Shown piece after piece: positions 51,257 to 59,714 of a stretch of 64,000 nt of DNA. Location: assembly GCA_965276765.1 (NCBI GenBank), contig OZ255627.1:806001-870000 (forward strand), written 5' to 3'. The notes under the pieces are model-generated. The model made no database searches. It saw only the letters and a list, made by a program, of their open reading frames with translations, and was not told the DNA's origin. The position numbers and the translations under genes were made by a program. The first letter of the stretch is position 1; every line of letters begins with the position of its first letter. The DNA is from G965276765 sp965276765 (lineage in GTDB: Bacteria > Actinomycetota > Acidimicrobiia > Acidimicrobiales > Palsa-688).

Positions 51257-52166
51257 TCAGCTTGGTTGCGGTGTAGCGGTCTGCCAGTTGGCGAGTTCGT
51301 CGCGGTGCAGAGCCAGACGTTGTCGTGTTCGACGATGTGGCGTAGGGCGCGGTGGAGGTGGGTGGAGCGGAATGCCTCGCCGGCCACGAATGGGTGGATG
51401 GCGATGGGCAGGACGCGGGGCTGCTAGGCGCCTTCGGCGTAGAGCACGTCGAACTGGTCGATGATCATATGAGCGAGATCTGGGCCGGTGAGCCCGGAGC
51501 GCATCAGCGGCGGCAGGTCGTTGATCTCGAACGAGTAGGGGAGCTGACCAGGCCCGGCTGGTTCAGTGCGAAGGGTTGATCGTCGGCGGCCCAGTCGAGT
51601 ACGTAGCTGAAGCCGAGCTCGGCGAGTAGACCGAGAGTGTTCACGGTTTGGGACAGCCCGAGCGGGCCGAGCCAACCCTGTGGTCGCTGCCCGGTAGCGG
51701 AGGCGATGTCGTCGACGATCCGGGAGAGGTAGACGCGTTCGGCGTCTCGGTCCAGATCGGGAGCGTCGGGCCCGGCGAACTGCGAATTGCTGCGCCCGTG
51801 GGCCACCCAGCACCAGCCGTGCTCGACGCCGTGGCTGATGATCTGCGGGTACTCCGAGCACACGTCGGAGTTGACCAGCGCGCTGGGGGTGATGCCGACA
51901 TCGGCGAGTACCTCGGCGAGGCGCCAGATCCCGACGCGGGGGCCGTACTCACGCCAGCCGCTGTTGATCGGATCGACCGACCGGTTGGCCAGCGCGGGGA
52001 TGAGCGTTGGGCCGGTGCCGTTGGTGTCGTAGACCTCGACGTTGACTCCGACGTAGACGGCGACCCTCGCGTTGCCGGGCAGCCGCCAGGTGGGGCGGTC
52101 GATGATCGGCCGGTACGGGTAGTCCTCGTTTCTTCCCGCCGTGCCCGGTCCCGAGGCTTGGTCCAT
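51257..52166 (-). pseudogene. Polysaccharide deacetylase-family protein with frameshifts and in-frame TAG
   Basis: The first frame (ATG 52166) gives RPTWRLPGNARVAVYVGVNV, GVGIWRLAEVL-type VGIWRLAEVLADVGI, SEYPQIISHGVEHGWCWVAHG and GWLGPLGLSQTVNTLGLLAELG, a NodB-like deacetylase. Near 51545 a one-base shift leads to LPYSFEINDLPPLMRSG. A TAG at 51424-51426 interrupts the frame after LYAEGA, and it then continues in frame QPRVLPIAIHPFVAGEAFRSTHLHRALRHIVEHDNVWLCT; a second shift gives DELANWQTA. So at least three lesions. It overlaps the ArsR stop (TGATG). Confidence 0.72.
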
Positions 52167-52945
52167 CAGGTGTGGTCCCAGTCTTGGGGGACGCCGAAGG
52201 TGTCATGCAAGCCGGCCCGTCCAGCGTCGGTGAGGGTGAGGGCCCGGGGCTGGGGGGTGTGGCGGATCCAGTCGAGGTCGAAGAGCCGGTTGTTGATGGC
52301 AGCGCCGAGGGCGCCGCCGAGGTGGTGGCGCTGCTCGGACCAGTCCAGGCAGTAGCGGATGGGAGCCTGTTTGCGGGCTGTCTCGTCGGTGTCGACGCCG
52401 AAGTCGGCGAGCTTGTGGTGGCCGGCGGGGGTGAGGCGGTAGGTGACGTCGCGCCCGGGCCCGGACAGGTGGTCGGCGGGGGCGGTGTCGGGGTAGTGGG
52501 TGCCGTCGCCGCCTTCGAGCACGCCGGCCTCGATGAGGGCGGCCATGACGGCCACCCCGAGGCGGCCGGCAAGGTGGTGGTAGCAGGTGCGGGCCTCGCG
52601 CAGGGCGTGGGCCCGGGTGCCTTGGCGAAGCGAGCGGATCGGTTCGGGTGGGGCGATGAGGGCGATGGCTTCGAGGGCCCGGGCCACCGATGGATCGACG
52701 AGGCGGAAGTAGCGGGACCGCCCGGAGCGCTCCGCCATGAGCAGGTTGGCGTCGACGAGCCGGGCCAGGTGCTCGCTGATAGTGGAGGCGGCCACCCCGG
52801 CTTCGGCGGCCAGGCGACTGGCGGGCAAGGCCCGCCCGTCAGCCAAGGCGAGGAGCACCTTGGCCCGGGCAGGCTCGCCGATCAGGGCGGCGACACGGGC
52901 CACGTCGGCGTCGCCGGCCGGGGCGGTAGTGGTGTTCGTGGGCAT
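52166..52945 (-). CDS. ArsR-type winged-helix regulator with C-terminal DUF
   Basis: The 259-residue protein has an N-terminal ArsR winged helix (ALIGEPARAKVLLALADGRALPASRLAAEAGVAASTISEHLARLVDANLLMAERSGRSRYFRL; about residues 20-82) and a long C-terminal extension, DVTYRLTPAGHHKLADFGV and CLDWSEQRHHLGGALGAAINNRLFDLDWIRHT, found in a subgroup that regulates adjacent transporters. It starts at ATG 52945, 6 nt after TAGAAT (52952-52957). It is divergent from a DHA2 exporter. Confidence 0.88.
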   Translation of the reverse strand: MPTNTTTAPAGDADVARVAALIGEPARAKVLLALADGRALPASRLAAEAGVAASTISEHLARLVDANLLMAERSGRSRYFRLVDPSVARALEAIALIAPPEPIRSLRQGTRAHALREARTCYHHLAGRLGVAVMAALIEAGVLEGGDGTHYPDTAPADHLSGPGRDVTYRLTPAGHHKLADFGVDTDETARKQAPIRYCLDWSEQRHHLGGALGAAINNRLFDLDWIRHTPQPRALTLTDAGRAGLHDTFGVPQDWDHT

Positions 52946-52967
52946 GCCTTGATTCTACGGTCGGGAT

Positions 52968-52987
52968 GCTTCGGTGACGACCGAAGC
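52968..52987. promoter_or_regulatory. Palindrome GCTTCGGT-N4-ACCGAAGC, probable ArsR operator
   Basis: A perfect 8-4-8 inverted repeat midway between the divergent ArsR (52945) and DHA2 exporter (53010) starts. It overlaps the region just upstream of the ArsR -10 box TAGAAT (52952-52957). Confidence 0.65.
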
Positions 52988-53009
52988 AACGAGCCCCGAT
53001 ATTGGGGGC

Positions 53010-54446
53010 ATGGCTCCCTCGAGCGCACACCCGACAACGCCGCGGACGTCTGGCGGTGGCCGGTTGTGGTCTCTGGCGCTGGTAGCGGTGTGCCTGGGCT
53101 ACTTCATGGTCATCTTGGACACCACCATCGTCAACGTCGCCCTCCCGGCCCTCCGTGTTGGCCTGTACGCCAGCGTGTCGGGGTTGCAGTGGGTGGTCGA
53201 CGGCTACCTGTTGATGCTGGCCGCCCTGGTCCTCTCCGGAGGGGTACTGGCTGACCGGGTCGGCGCCCGCCGGATCTTCCAGGTCGGCCTGGGGGTCTTC
53301 GTGGTCGCCTCGGCCGCCTGCGGGCTGGCCCCCGACGTGGTGGTGCTGGTGGTCGCTCGCTTGGTGCAGGGGGTGGGCGCAGCCTTGTCGGTGCCCGCCT
53401 CCCTGGCGCTGCTGCGCGCCGCGTTCCCCGACACGGCCACCCGGGCCCGGGCGGTCGGCGTGTGGGGTGGTGTCGCCGGGGTGGCCGCCGCGGCCGGTCC
53501 GATCCTGGGCGGCATCCTGGTCGCCGCGCTGAGCTGGCGGCTGGTGTTCTTCGTCAACCTGCCCATCGGCGTGGCGGCGATGGGCCTGACCGCCCGCCAC
53601 GTCCCCGCCCCCGACCCCCGCGCCCGGGGTCTCGATCCTGCCGCCCAGGTCCTGGGTGTCGTGGCCCTGGCCGCGTTGACCGTGGCCCTCATCGAGGGCG
53701 GCTCTTCGGGCGTAAGCGGGCTAGTGGTTGCCGCCGCCGTGATATTCGTCTCTGGCACCGTGGCGTTTGTGGTGGTGGAGGCGCGGGTCGACAATCCGAT
53801 GCTGCCGTTGGGCCTGTTCGCCAATCATGGCTTCTCGGGCGGCAACGCCATCGGTCTGCTCATCAACTTGGGCTTCTACGGGGAGCTGTTCGTGATCAAC
53901 CTGTACTTCCAGCAGGTCCTCGGCTACTCGGCGCTGATCGCCGGGGTGGCCTTGCTGCCCCAGATGGGGATCGTCGCCGCCGGCTCCGCCCTGTCGGGGC
54001 GAGTCACCGCCCGGGCCGGCAGCCCCCGGCCTACCTTGCTCGTCGGCCTGGTCGTCGGCGGTGCTGGCCTGCTCGGCCTGCTCGCCGCCGGCGCACACAC
54101 CCCGTACTTGTTGCTCGTCGCCCCGTTGGCGGCAGCCGGGTTCGGCATGAGTTTCACCATGCCCGCGGCGACCACCGCCGTGGTCGATGGCGCCCCGCCC
54201 GAGCGGGCCGGGCTGGCGTCGGGGGCCATCAACGCCGCCCGCCAGATCGGCGGGGTGATCGGCGTGGCTGTCCTCGGTGCCCTGGTCGCCGGCGGACGCT
54301 CCGGGTTCGTTCCCGGCCTCCACGTCGCCATGGTCATCGCCAGCACGGCCTTTGTTGCCGGCGCGGTGATCAGTGTGCTCATCGTTCCCGGGCGTGCGGC
54401 GCCACCCCAAGGCTATGTCGAGCCGTCCGCCGGTGGGAGGTCGTAG
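53010..54446 (+). CDS. DHA2-family MFS exporter
   Basis: About 478 residues. It contains VILDTTIVNVALPALRVG, LQWVVDGYLLMLAALVLSGGVLADRVGARR (motif A), ARLVQGVGAALSVPASLALL and VAGVAAAAGPILGG (motif C), and about 14 hydrophobic helices. It would export drugs or toxic metabolites with proton exchange. ATG 53010 is preferred over GTG 52974, which lies inside the palindrome. Regulation by the divergent ArsR protein is likely. Confidence 0.91.
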   Translation: MAPSSAHPTTPRTSGGGRLWSLALVAVCLGYFMVILDTTIVNVALPALRVGLYASVSGLQWVVDGYLLMLAALVLSGGVLADRVGARRIFQVGLGVFVVASAACGLAPDVVVLVVARLVQGVGAALSVPASLALLRAAFPDTATRARAVGVWGGVAGVAAAAGPILGGILVAALSWRLVFFVNLPIGVAAMGLTARHVPAPDPRARGLDPAAQVLGVVALAALTVALIEGGSSGVSGLVVAAAVIFVSGTVAFVVVEARVDNPMLPLGLFANHGFSGGNAIGLLINLGFYGELFVINLYFQQVLGYSALIAGVALLPQMGIVAAGSALSGRVTARAGSPRPTLLVGLVVGGAGLLGLLAAGAHTPYLLLVAPLAAAGFGMSFTMPAATTAVVDGAPPERAGLASGAINAARQIGGVIGVAVLGALVAGGRSGFVPGLHVAMVIASTAFVAGAVISVLIVPGRAAPPQGYVEPSAGGRS

Positions 54447-55061
54447 GTGCCAAGACAGAATCGGGTCACCCCCTACGGGGACCTGATCGCGGTGGCCGAC
54501 CGGGGCATGTTGTGGGGCAACCGGGGGCGCTTGCACGACCCCGAGGGCAATCTGGTCCGCTACTCGACGGGCAAGGCCTGGGCTATCTGCGTCCTTGACT
54601 TCAAGGGTCGCCGCCGGGAGCTGTGGGCGCCGGGCAATCTCACCGAGCTGTTCTTCTTGGACGAGGCCACCGGCCTGGCTGCCGGACATCGACCTTGCGG
54701 GGAATGCCGCAACCGGGCGTACCGGGCCTTCAAGGTGGCCTGGGCCGTCGCCCACCCCGGCGACGAGCTCAACGCCCCAGGAATCGACGCTCGCCTCCAC
54801 GCCGATCGGCTCTCCGCCCCCGGCGTCAAACGCACCTACCTGACACCGCTCGACACGCTGACCGACGGCGCCATGATCGATCTCGACGGTCAGCCGTGGC
54901 TAGTCACCGGCGACGAGCTTGCAGCCTGGAGCCCAGGCGGATACCGCCAACACCGACCCCGCCCAGCCGACCGTGAGGTCACCGTGCTGACCCCGCGAGC
55001 CACCGTCGCAACCCTCGCCGTTGGCTACCAGCCCGAGGTACACCCCACCGCGTACCGCTGA
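54447..55061 (+). CDS. Conserved hypothetical protein with HRPCGECR motif
   Basis: The 204-residue protein starts directly after the exporter stop (TAG-GTG), so it is co-transcribed with it. It reads RQNRVTPYGDLIAVADRGMLWGNRGRLHDP, LWAPGNLTELFFLDEATGLAAGHRPCGECRNRAYRAFK (a Cys-x2-Cys pair, about residues 88-91), and YLTPLDTLTDGAMIDLDGQPWLV. I recognise it as a conserved family without a name; the motif may bind a metal. No function is inferred. Confidence 0.72.
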   Translation: MPRQNRVTPYGDLIAVADRGMLWGNRGRLHDPEGNLVRYSTGKAWAICVLDFKGRRRELWAPGNLTELFFLDEATGLAAGHRPCGECRNRAYRAFKVAWAVAHPGDELNAPGIDARLHADRLSAPGVKRTYLTPLDTLTDGAMIDLDGQPWLVTGDELAAWSPGGYRQHRPRPADREVTVLTPRATVATLAVGYQPEVHPTAYR

Positions 55062-55119
55062 CCGATGGCGCCACTTATCCGGGCAGGGGTGCCCAATCAC
55101 TGCCGCCGACGATCGGGAG

Positions 55120-55542
55120 CTACTCACCCAGCGCGGCAATGATGTCGCGCAGCACCGCCCGTTGCTCGAGTGTCAGCCGGCTTGCGAAATACTCATGCAC
55201 GGCTGCAGCGAGCGGTTCTTTAGTCAAGGAGAGAGCCTCTCGTCCGGCGTCGAGCATGGTGACCTCGACCCCGTTCTGCAGACGTTCGCGCGCGACGTGC
55301 CCGCGCTCTTCCATGCGACTCAGTGAATGTGAGAGCCGCGTGCGATCCCAGCCCGCGAGGGCGCCCAGAGCGTTCTGCCGGAGTGTCCCACCAGCCTCGT
55401 CGAGGTGGGCGAGGACGGTGAGTTCTGGCTCGCTCAAGGGGCTGTTAGCGATGACGTCGGCTAAAACCTTGCTGCGCGACACCTCCGAAACGCGCTTCCA
55501 AGCCAGCCAAAGCGAAACTTCGCCCGCATCGGCCGTTGACAA
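55120..55542 (-). CDS. MarR-family transcriptional regulator
   Basis: The 140-residue protein has SEPELTVLAHLDEAGGTLRQNALGALAGWDRTRLSHSLSRMEERGHVAREREQNG-like winged helix (about residues 36-90; LQNGVEVTMLDAGREALS forms the wing end). The start is TTG 55542, preceded by GGAAGG. It is divergent from the aldo/keto reductase, with two GTTGA...CAAC-type dyads between the starts, so it most likely represses that gene and itself. Confidence 0.86.
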   Translation of the reverse strand: MSTADAGEVSLWLAWKRVSEVSRSKVLADVIANSPLSEPELTVLAHLDEAGGTLRQNALGALAGWDRTRLSHSLSRMEERGHVARERLQNGVEVTMLDAGREALSLTKEPLAAAVHEYFASRLTLEQRAVLRDIIAALGE

Positions 55543-55576
55543 TTCAACACTTCCTTCCTACTGTTGATCCTACAAC
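55535..55576. promoter_or_regulatory. Two GTTGA/TCAAC dyads, probable MarR operators
   Basis: GTTGACAATTCAAC at 55535-55548 (5-4-5 palindrome) and GTTGATCCTACAAC at 55563-55576 (4-6-4) have centres 28 bp apart, in the region between the MarR start (55542) and the reductase start (55601). Confidence 0.6.
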
Positions 55577-55600
55577 ACCTGCGGATCGAAGGAACAGAAC

Positions 55601-56521
55601 ATGACCGACAACATCCCATTCATCTCCAAGCCCCAGCCCGGCGGCACAGCGACATTCGGCCCCCGCACCGTCTCCCGCATCGGATACGGCGCAATGCAAC
55701 TCGACCGGCTGCGCGACGACCGCGATAGCGCGGTCCGCGTCCTCCGTCGCGCCGTGGAACTCGGTATCGACCACATCGACACCGCTCAGTTCTACGGGTA
55801 TGGCTTCGTCAACGGCGTCATCGGTGACGCGATCCGTCCCGAGGACGGCGTTATGGTCGTTACCAAGATTGGCGCTGACCCGAGCCCCGAAGGCCCTCTC
55901 CCCATGCGCGCCGCCCAGCGCCCCGAGGAGCTGCGCGCGAGCGTCGAGGAGAACTTGCGCACTCTGAAGCTGGACCAGATCGGCGTGGTGAACCTGCGCC
56001 GCATGGACGTCGCTCAGGACGTTCCTCAGACGCCCGACCAGGTCGTCGACATCGACGACCAGCTTGCCGAGCTGACGGCCATGCGCGACGAGGGCCTCAT
56101 CGGCGGCATCGGACTCAGCAGCATCACCCTTGACATCCTGCGTCGCGCTCTTCCCGCGGGGATCGCCGCCGTGCAGAACGCCTACAGCCTGGTCAATCGC
56201 GGTGACGAGGCGATGCTCGAACTGTGCCTCGTGGAAGGCATCGCCTGGGCGCCTTACTTCCCCCTGGGTAGCGCCTTCCCTGGTATCCCGAAGGTCACCG
56301 ACGAGCCCGACGTCCAAGCGATCGCCGCCTCTATCGGCGCAACGCCGTCGCAGGTCGGCCTCGCCTGGCTGCTGCAGCACTCGTCGAACACGTTGCTGAT
56401 CCCGGGCACTTCCTCCACCGGGCACCTCGAGGCCAACGTCGCCATCGGCGACGTGCGCCTCGACGCCGCGATGGTCGCGCAGCTGGACCGGATTCCGACG
56501 CGCACGCCCGGCCAGCACTAG
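55601..56521 (+). CDS. Aldo/keto reductase, YdbC/PdxI-like subgroup
   Basis: The 306-residue protein has GYGAMQLDRLRDDRDSAVRVLRRAVELGIDHIDTAQFYG (catalytic Asp and Tyr, about residues 52-60) and VVTKIG with the Lys, but VVNLRRMD where other AKRs have the catalytic His. This is a feature shared with the YdbC-like group that includes E. coli pyridoxal reductase. Later YFPLGSAFPG and LIPGTSSTGHLEANV bind NADPH. AAGGAACAGAAC precedes ATG 55601. MarR control is likely. Confidence 0.88.
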   Translation: MTDNIPFISKPQPGGTATFGPRTVSRIGYGAMQLDRLRDDRDSAVRVLRRAVELGIDHIDTAQFYGYGFVNGVIGDAIRPEDGVMVVTKIGADPSPEGPLPMRAAQRPEELRASVEENLRTLKLDQIGVVNLRRMDVAQDVPQTPDQVVDIDDQLAELTAMRDEGLIGGIGLSSITLDILRRALPAGIAAVQNAYSLVNRGDEAMLELCLVEGIAWAPYFPLGSAFPGIPKVTDEPDVQAIAASIGATPSQVGLAWLLQHSSNTLLIPGTSSTGHLEANVAIGDVRLDAAMVAQLDRIPTRTPGQH

Positions 56522-56655
56522 CGCGGTGCGGCGCGCTGGCGGGCGCATAGATGGTCATCTTCCTGTTTCGTACGCCGATCCGGTTGCGGATACCTGGCGT
56601 CGGGACGTGGTCGTGCCTGGCGCCTGTCGACGGTCGGGGGGGTGGAGCCGAGGGG

Positions 56656-57639
56656 TCACTGGTCGTATCGGCGGCGGGCGGTGCGGGCGTACCGTTGAGC
56701 TAGTGCGTCGAAGGCGGAACGCAACTGCTCGGGTCCGACGACCTCGACGTCCGCGTCGAGCTGGCCTATCCGGGCGGCCAGCGCGGGCCACGACCAGGCG
56801 CCGAGCACGAGCCGGCACCGCTTTGCCGACACCTCCTCGACGCCACCGTCGTAGACATACGGCGAGACTTCCGATGCGGGCAGGTCGATGAGTACCTCGC
56901 CCTGGCACGGCCAGTCCGACGTTGACCCGTCGGTCCCTCGGAAGCGACCGGCCACGAACGCCGCGACGTTCCCGCCGGGGATCTCGCGTGGCGGGAACCG
57001 GGGCCCCGTCGGGGTGCGAGGCCGGACCCGGTCGAGCCTGAATGTCCGCCAGTCCTCGCGGTCGAGGTCCCAGGCCACGAGATGCAGCAGGCCGCTGCGC
57101 GCGACGACGCCGTGCGGTTCCACGCGACGGGGCAGCGTGTCGGCGTCGTCGCGTCCGGGCGCGTTGTAGTCGAAGCGCAGCACCTCAGCGGCATGCACCG
57201 CCGACCCGACGGCACTGAGCACCCCGGCGTCGACACCCGACCCGCGCCGACGGGGCCCGGCGGCAACGACCTGCACCGAGTCCACCCGGTGCCGCAAGCG
57301 GGCCGGCAGGACCTGGCGCACCGTCACCAGCGCCCTGGCGGCCGCCTCCTCGACCCCCGCTCCCGTCGCCGAGGCGAGCTGCAACGCCACGGCGAGGGCC
57401 ACGGCCTGGTCGTCGTCGAACAACAGAGGTGGCAGGTCGGCGCCGCGGCCGAGTCGGTACCCGCCGTACGGTCCCTTCATCGCGGTGATCGGATAGCCCA
57501 GGTCGCGCAGACGCTCGACGTCGCGGCGCACCGTACGCGGGCTCACCTCGAGGCGGTCCGCGAGCAGCGAGCCCGGCCAGTCGCGCCGGGCCTGCAGCAG
57601 CGACAGCAGGGTGAGCAGCCGTTTCGACGTCGTGGACAT
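56656..57639 (-). CDS. YafY/PafC-type HTH-WYL regulator
   Basis: The 327-residue protein has an N-terminal HTH_11 domain (RLLTLLSLLQARRDWPGSLLADRLEVSPRTVRRDVERLRDLGYPI; about residues 8-52), the PYGGYRLGRGADLPPLLFDDDQA linker, a WYL domain (VLRFDYNAPG; GLLHLVAWDLDREDWRTFRLDRV) and a C-terminal WCX domain. It is divergent from a VOC/PhnB-like gene (112 bp), a pairing common in actinobacteria, and probably controls it. ATG 57639 gives the standard start. Confidence 0.9.
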   Translation of the reverse strand: MSTTSKRLLTLLSLLQARRDWPGSLLADRLEVSPRTVRRDVERLRDLGYPITAMKGPYGGYRLGRGADLPPLLFDDDQAVALAVALQLASATGAGVEEAAARALVTVRQVLPARLRHRVDSVQVVAAGPRRRGSGVDAGVLSAVGSAVHAAEVLRFDYNAPGRDDADTLPRRVEPHGVVARSGLLHLVAWDLDREDWRTFRLDRVRPRTPTGPRFPPREIPGGNVAAFVAGRFRGTDGSTSDWPCQGEVLIDLPASEVSPYVYDGGVEEVSAKRCRLVLGAWSWPALAARIGQLDADVEVVGPEQLRSAFDALAQRYARTARRRYDQ

Positions 57640-57751
57640 GTCCGTTATCTTGCCTCGAGTAGAGGCCAGAACCTGACCTGTATCCCCGACAGACTGGTCC
57701 TCGTGGCCGACATCGGGTCGGTCGCCACAGATCATCTCGGAGGGAACCGTC

Positions 57752-58168
57752 ATGGCGCTCACGACCACCACCCACATCAACTTCGACGGCGACGCCCGCG
57801 CCGCGCTGGAGTTCTACCGCGACGTGTTCGGCGGTGAATTGGTGCTCATGACCTACGGCATGGCGCACAGCGCCGACCAGGTCGACGACCCCGAGCGCAT
57901 CATCTTCGGCCAGGTCACCACCGACGACGGATTCCGCGTCATGGCCTACGACGTCCAACATGAACGCCAATACGCCCCCGGCCAGCACCCCTTCTACATC
58001 TCGGTCCGTGCAGACTCCGACGACGAGGCCGCTGCGATCTGGCAGAAGCTGACCGACGGCGCGACGATCATCACCCCCTTCGGGCCGTCCCAGTGGTCGA
58101 CCGGCTACGGAATGGCCACCGACAAGTTCGCCGTGACCTGGTTCGTCGACGTCACCCCGCAAAGCTGA
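57752..58168 (+). CDS. VOC-family protein, PhnB-like
   Basis: The 138-residue protein reads HINFDGDARAALEFYRDVFGGEL, TYGMAHSADQVDDPERIIFGQV and ATIITPFGPSQWSTGYGMATDKFAVTWFVDV, the PhnB-like 3-demethylubiquinone-methyltransferase-type VOC domain. GGAGGGAACC lies before ATG 57752. It probably binds a small molecule; the neighbouring WYL regulator likely controls it. Confidence 0.88.
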   Translation: MALTTTTHINFDGDARAALEFYRDVFGGELVLMTYGMAHSADQVDDPERIIFGQVTTDDGFRVMAYDVQHERQYAPGQHPFYISVRADSDDEAAAIWQKLTDGATIITPFGPSQWSTGYGMATDKFAVTWFVDVTPQS

Positions 58169-58599
58169 ACCGCGCAGCCGGTGCCTCGGAAACCGTGTCC
58201 CGCCCGGTTTCCGAGGACAGGCGGCCTCCCAGCAGCGACCAGACGCTCAGGTGGCCAACGAACGCCAACAACCATCACAAAATCGCAGTGACGGATCCCC
58301 TTACGACGACCCGACCGGCTCACCATCGACCGGCCCCCGCTTCTCCGCAGCGGGTTCCCGCTACGGGACGGATGCCGTCTTTGGAGTTGACCGTGGGTCC
58401 GGTCAGCGACCGGGTGGTCTTGCGGTGCTCGAGCAGTGCGGGCATGCCCCGTTCCTGCCGACGTCGGGCGGCGATGAAGGGCGCCAGCCGCGTCACCAAC
58501 CAACAGATCCCGGTCGGTGAAGCAAAAGCAGATCGGCTTTTCGGCATGGGGTCGCCAAGATGTTGAGGTAAAGACGCTGCACGGCCCTTGGGCGGGCCG
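58169..58599. other. Intergenic region without recognised gene
   Basis: About 430 bases between convergent genes. No reading frame or family is supported. A GCGGG/CCCGC-rich segment around 58340-58370 partly resembles the dispersed repeat ends, but too weakly to call. Confidence 0.35.
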
Positions 58600-59268
58600 T
58601 TACTGGGCTGGGGCCACTGCAGGTTGAGCGCTGCGTCGCCGGCTGGCTTGCCTTTTGCTGGCCCGAGGCCGCGCCGCTGCCTCTTGCGGGATGGCGTGCT
58701 CGATCAGCGTGGCCGCGATGCCGGCGGCGGTCGGGATGGCGTCGGTGCCGAGGGTCCGGGTCCGGGCCGAGGCGCCGTCGAGCAGCAGCGCCAGCTGCTC
58801 GCCGAGCAGTTCCGGATCGGCGGCACCAGCCTCCCGGGCGGTTTCGGTCAGTCGGGCGGCGACGGACTTCTTGTACTCGCGAGCCCGCACGCGCGCGGGA
58901 TGCTCCGGGTCGGCGATCTCCACGGCCGCGGCGATGAACGGGCAGAGGGCCGTCTCGTCGTGGGTCAACGCCGGCGGCGTCTCGAACACGGCGAGCAGCC
59001 GTTCGCGGGGCGTCAGGTCGGTGCGTTCGAACACCTCGGGCATCGTGTCGGGGTCGTGCCGCCGCAGGTACTCGGCGATCAGTTCGTCCTTGCTGCCGAA
59101 GTGCTGGTATGCGGTGCGCTTAGACACCTCCGCCGCCGCGCAGAGCTGATCCATCCCGGTGTTGTTGATGCCCTGCTCGCGGAACAGCTGTTGCGCCGTG
59201 CCAAGGATGCGCTCTCGCGCCCCCCTGCCTCGGCGCCGGCCCTGCGGACCCTTCTCCAGCTCGCTCAT
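58600..59268 (-). CDS. TetR-family transcriptional regulator
   Basis: The 222-residue protein has the HTH ARERILGTAQQLFREQGINNTGMDQLCAAAEVSKRTAYQHFGSKDELIAEYL (about residues 17-68) and a C-terminal domain with ALCPFIAAAVEIADPEHPA. It ends in a basic Arg/Lys/Ala tail. It is divergent from the DUF427-DHA2 operon, with a palindromic ACCGATCGGT site between, so it most likely represses that operon. Confidence 0.88.
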   Translation of the reverse strand: MSELEKGPQGRRRGRGARERILGTAQQLFREQGINNTGMDQLCAAAEVSKRTAYQHFGSKDELIAEYLRRHDPDTMPEVFERTDLTPRERLLAVFETPPALTHDETALCPFIAAAVEIADPEHPARVRAREYKKSVAARLTETAREAGAADPELLGEQLALLLDGASARTRTLGTDAIPTAAGIAATLIEHAIPQEAAARPRASKRQASRRRSAQPAVAPAQ

Positions 59269-59343
59269 GCATTTAGGGTAACACTTCCGGTAACGCTAGG
59301 TGTACTTAGCTTGCGCTCCGAGCCAACGCCCCGTACTGTTACA

Positions 59344-59359
59344 TACACCGATCGGTCTA
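59344..59359. promoter_or_regulatory. TetR-type operator TACACCGATCGGTCTA
   Basis: The core ACCGATCGGT (59347-59356) is a perfect palindrome with symmetric TA edges. It resembles NemR-like TAGACCN4GGTCTA boxes. It lies between the TetR gene and the DUF427 start (59409). Confidence 0.65.
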
Positions 59360-59408
59360 TTTAACACAGGTCGGACTGCCAGTCTCAACAACCAGAGAGG
59401 ACGAAGAC

Positions 59409-59714
59409 ATGAAGGCATCCATCGACGGCATCGTCGTCGCCGACGCACCCGACTCGAATCTGATCAGCATCGAGGGCAACTACTACTTCCCGCCCTCGTC
59501 GCTCAGCACCGAGTTGTTCAGCGACAGCTCCACCCCTTACAACTGCCCGTGGAAGGGCGACGCGCAATACCACGACGTATCAGCAGGTGGTTCGACCCAT
59601 CACGATGTTGCGTGGAGCTACCCCGACCCGTACCCAGCGTCGTTCGACCGAGTCGGGCGCGATTACAGCGGCTACGTCGCCTTTGACAATGCCCAAGTGA
59701 CGATCACGGCGTGA
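59409..59714 (+). CDS. DUF427 domain-containing protein
   Basis: The 101-residue protein matches DUF427: ISIEGNYYFPPSSLSTELFS (about residues 20-39), STPYNCPWKGDAQYHDV and DVAWSYPDPYP, then YSGYVAFDNAQVTI. The family forms a small beta fold of unknown role, often beside oxidoreductases. It overlaps the DHA2 exporter by GTGA (59711-59714), so the two are coupled under the TetR operator. Confidence 0.87.
   Translation: MKASIDGIVVADAPDSNLISIEGNYYFPPSSLSTELFSDSSTPYNCPWKGDAQYHDVSAGGSTHHDVAWSYPDPYPASFDRVGRDYSGYVAFDNAQVTITA

Noticed and set aside
26645..51426. Reassignment of TAG as a sense codon
   Set aside because: TAG is the natural stop of intact genes (urate hydroxylase at 2297-2299, exporter at 54444-54446). 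The in-frame TAGs are more simply nonsense mutations, though they are listed as a finding.
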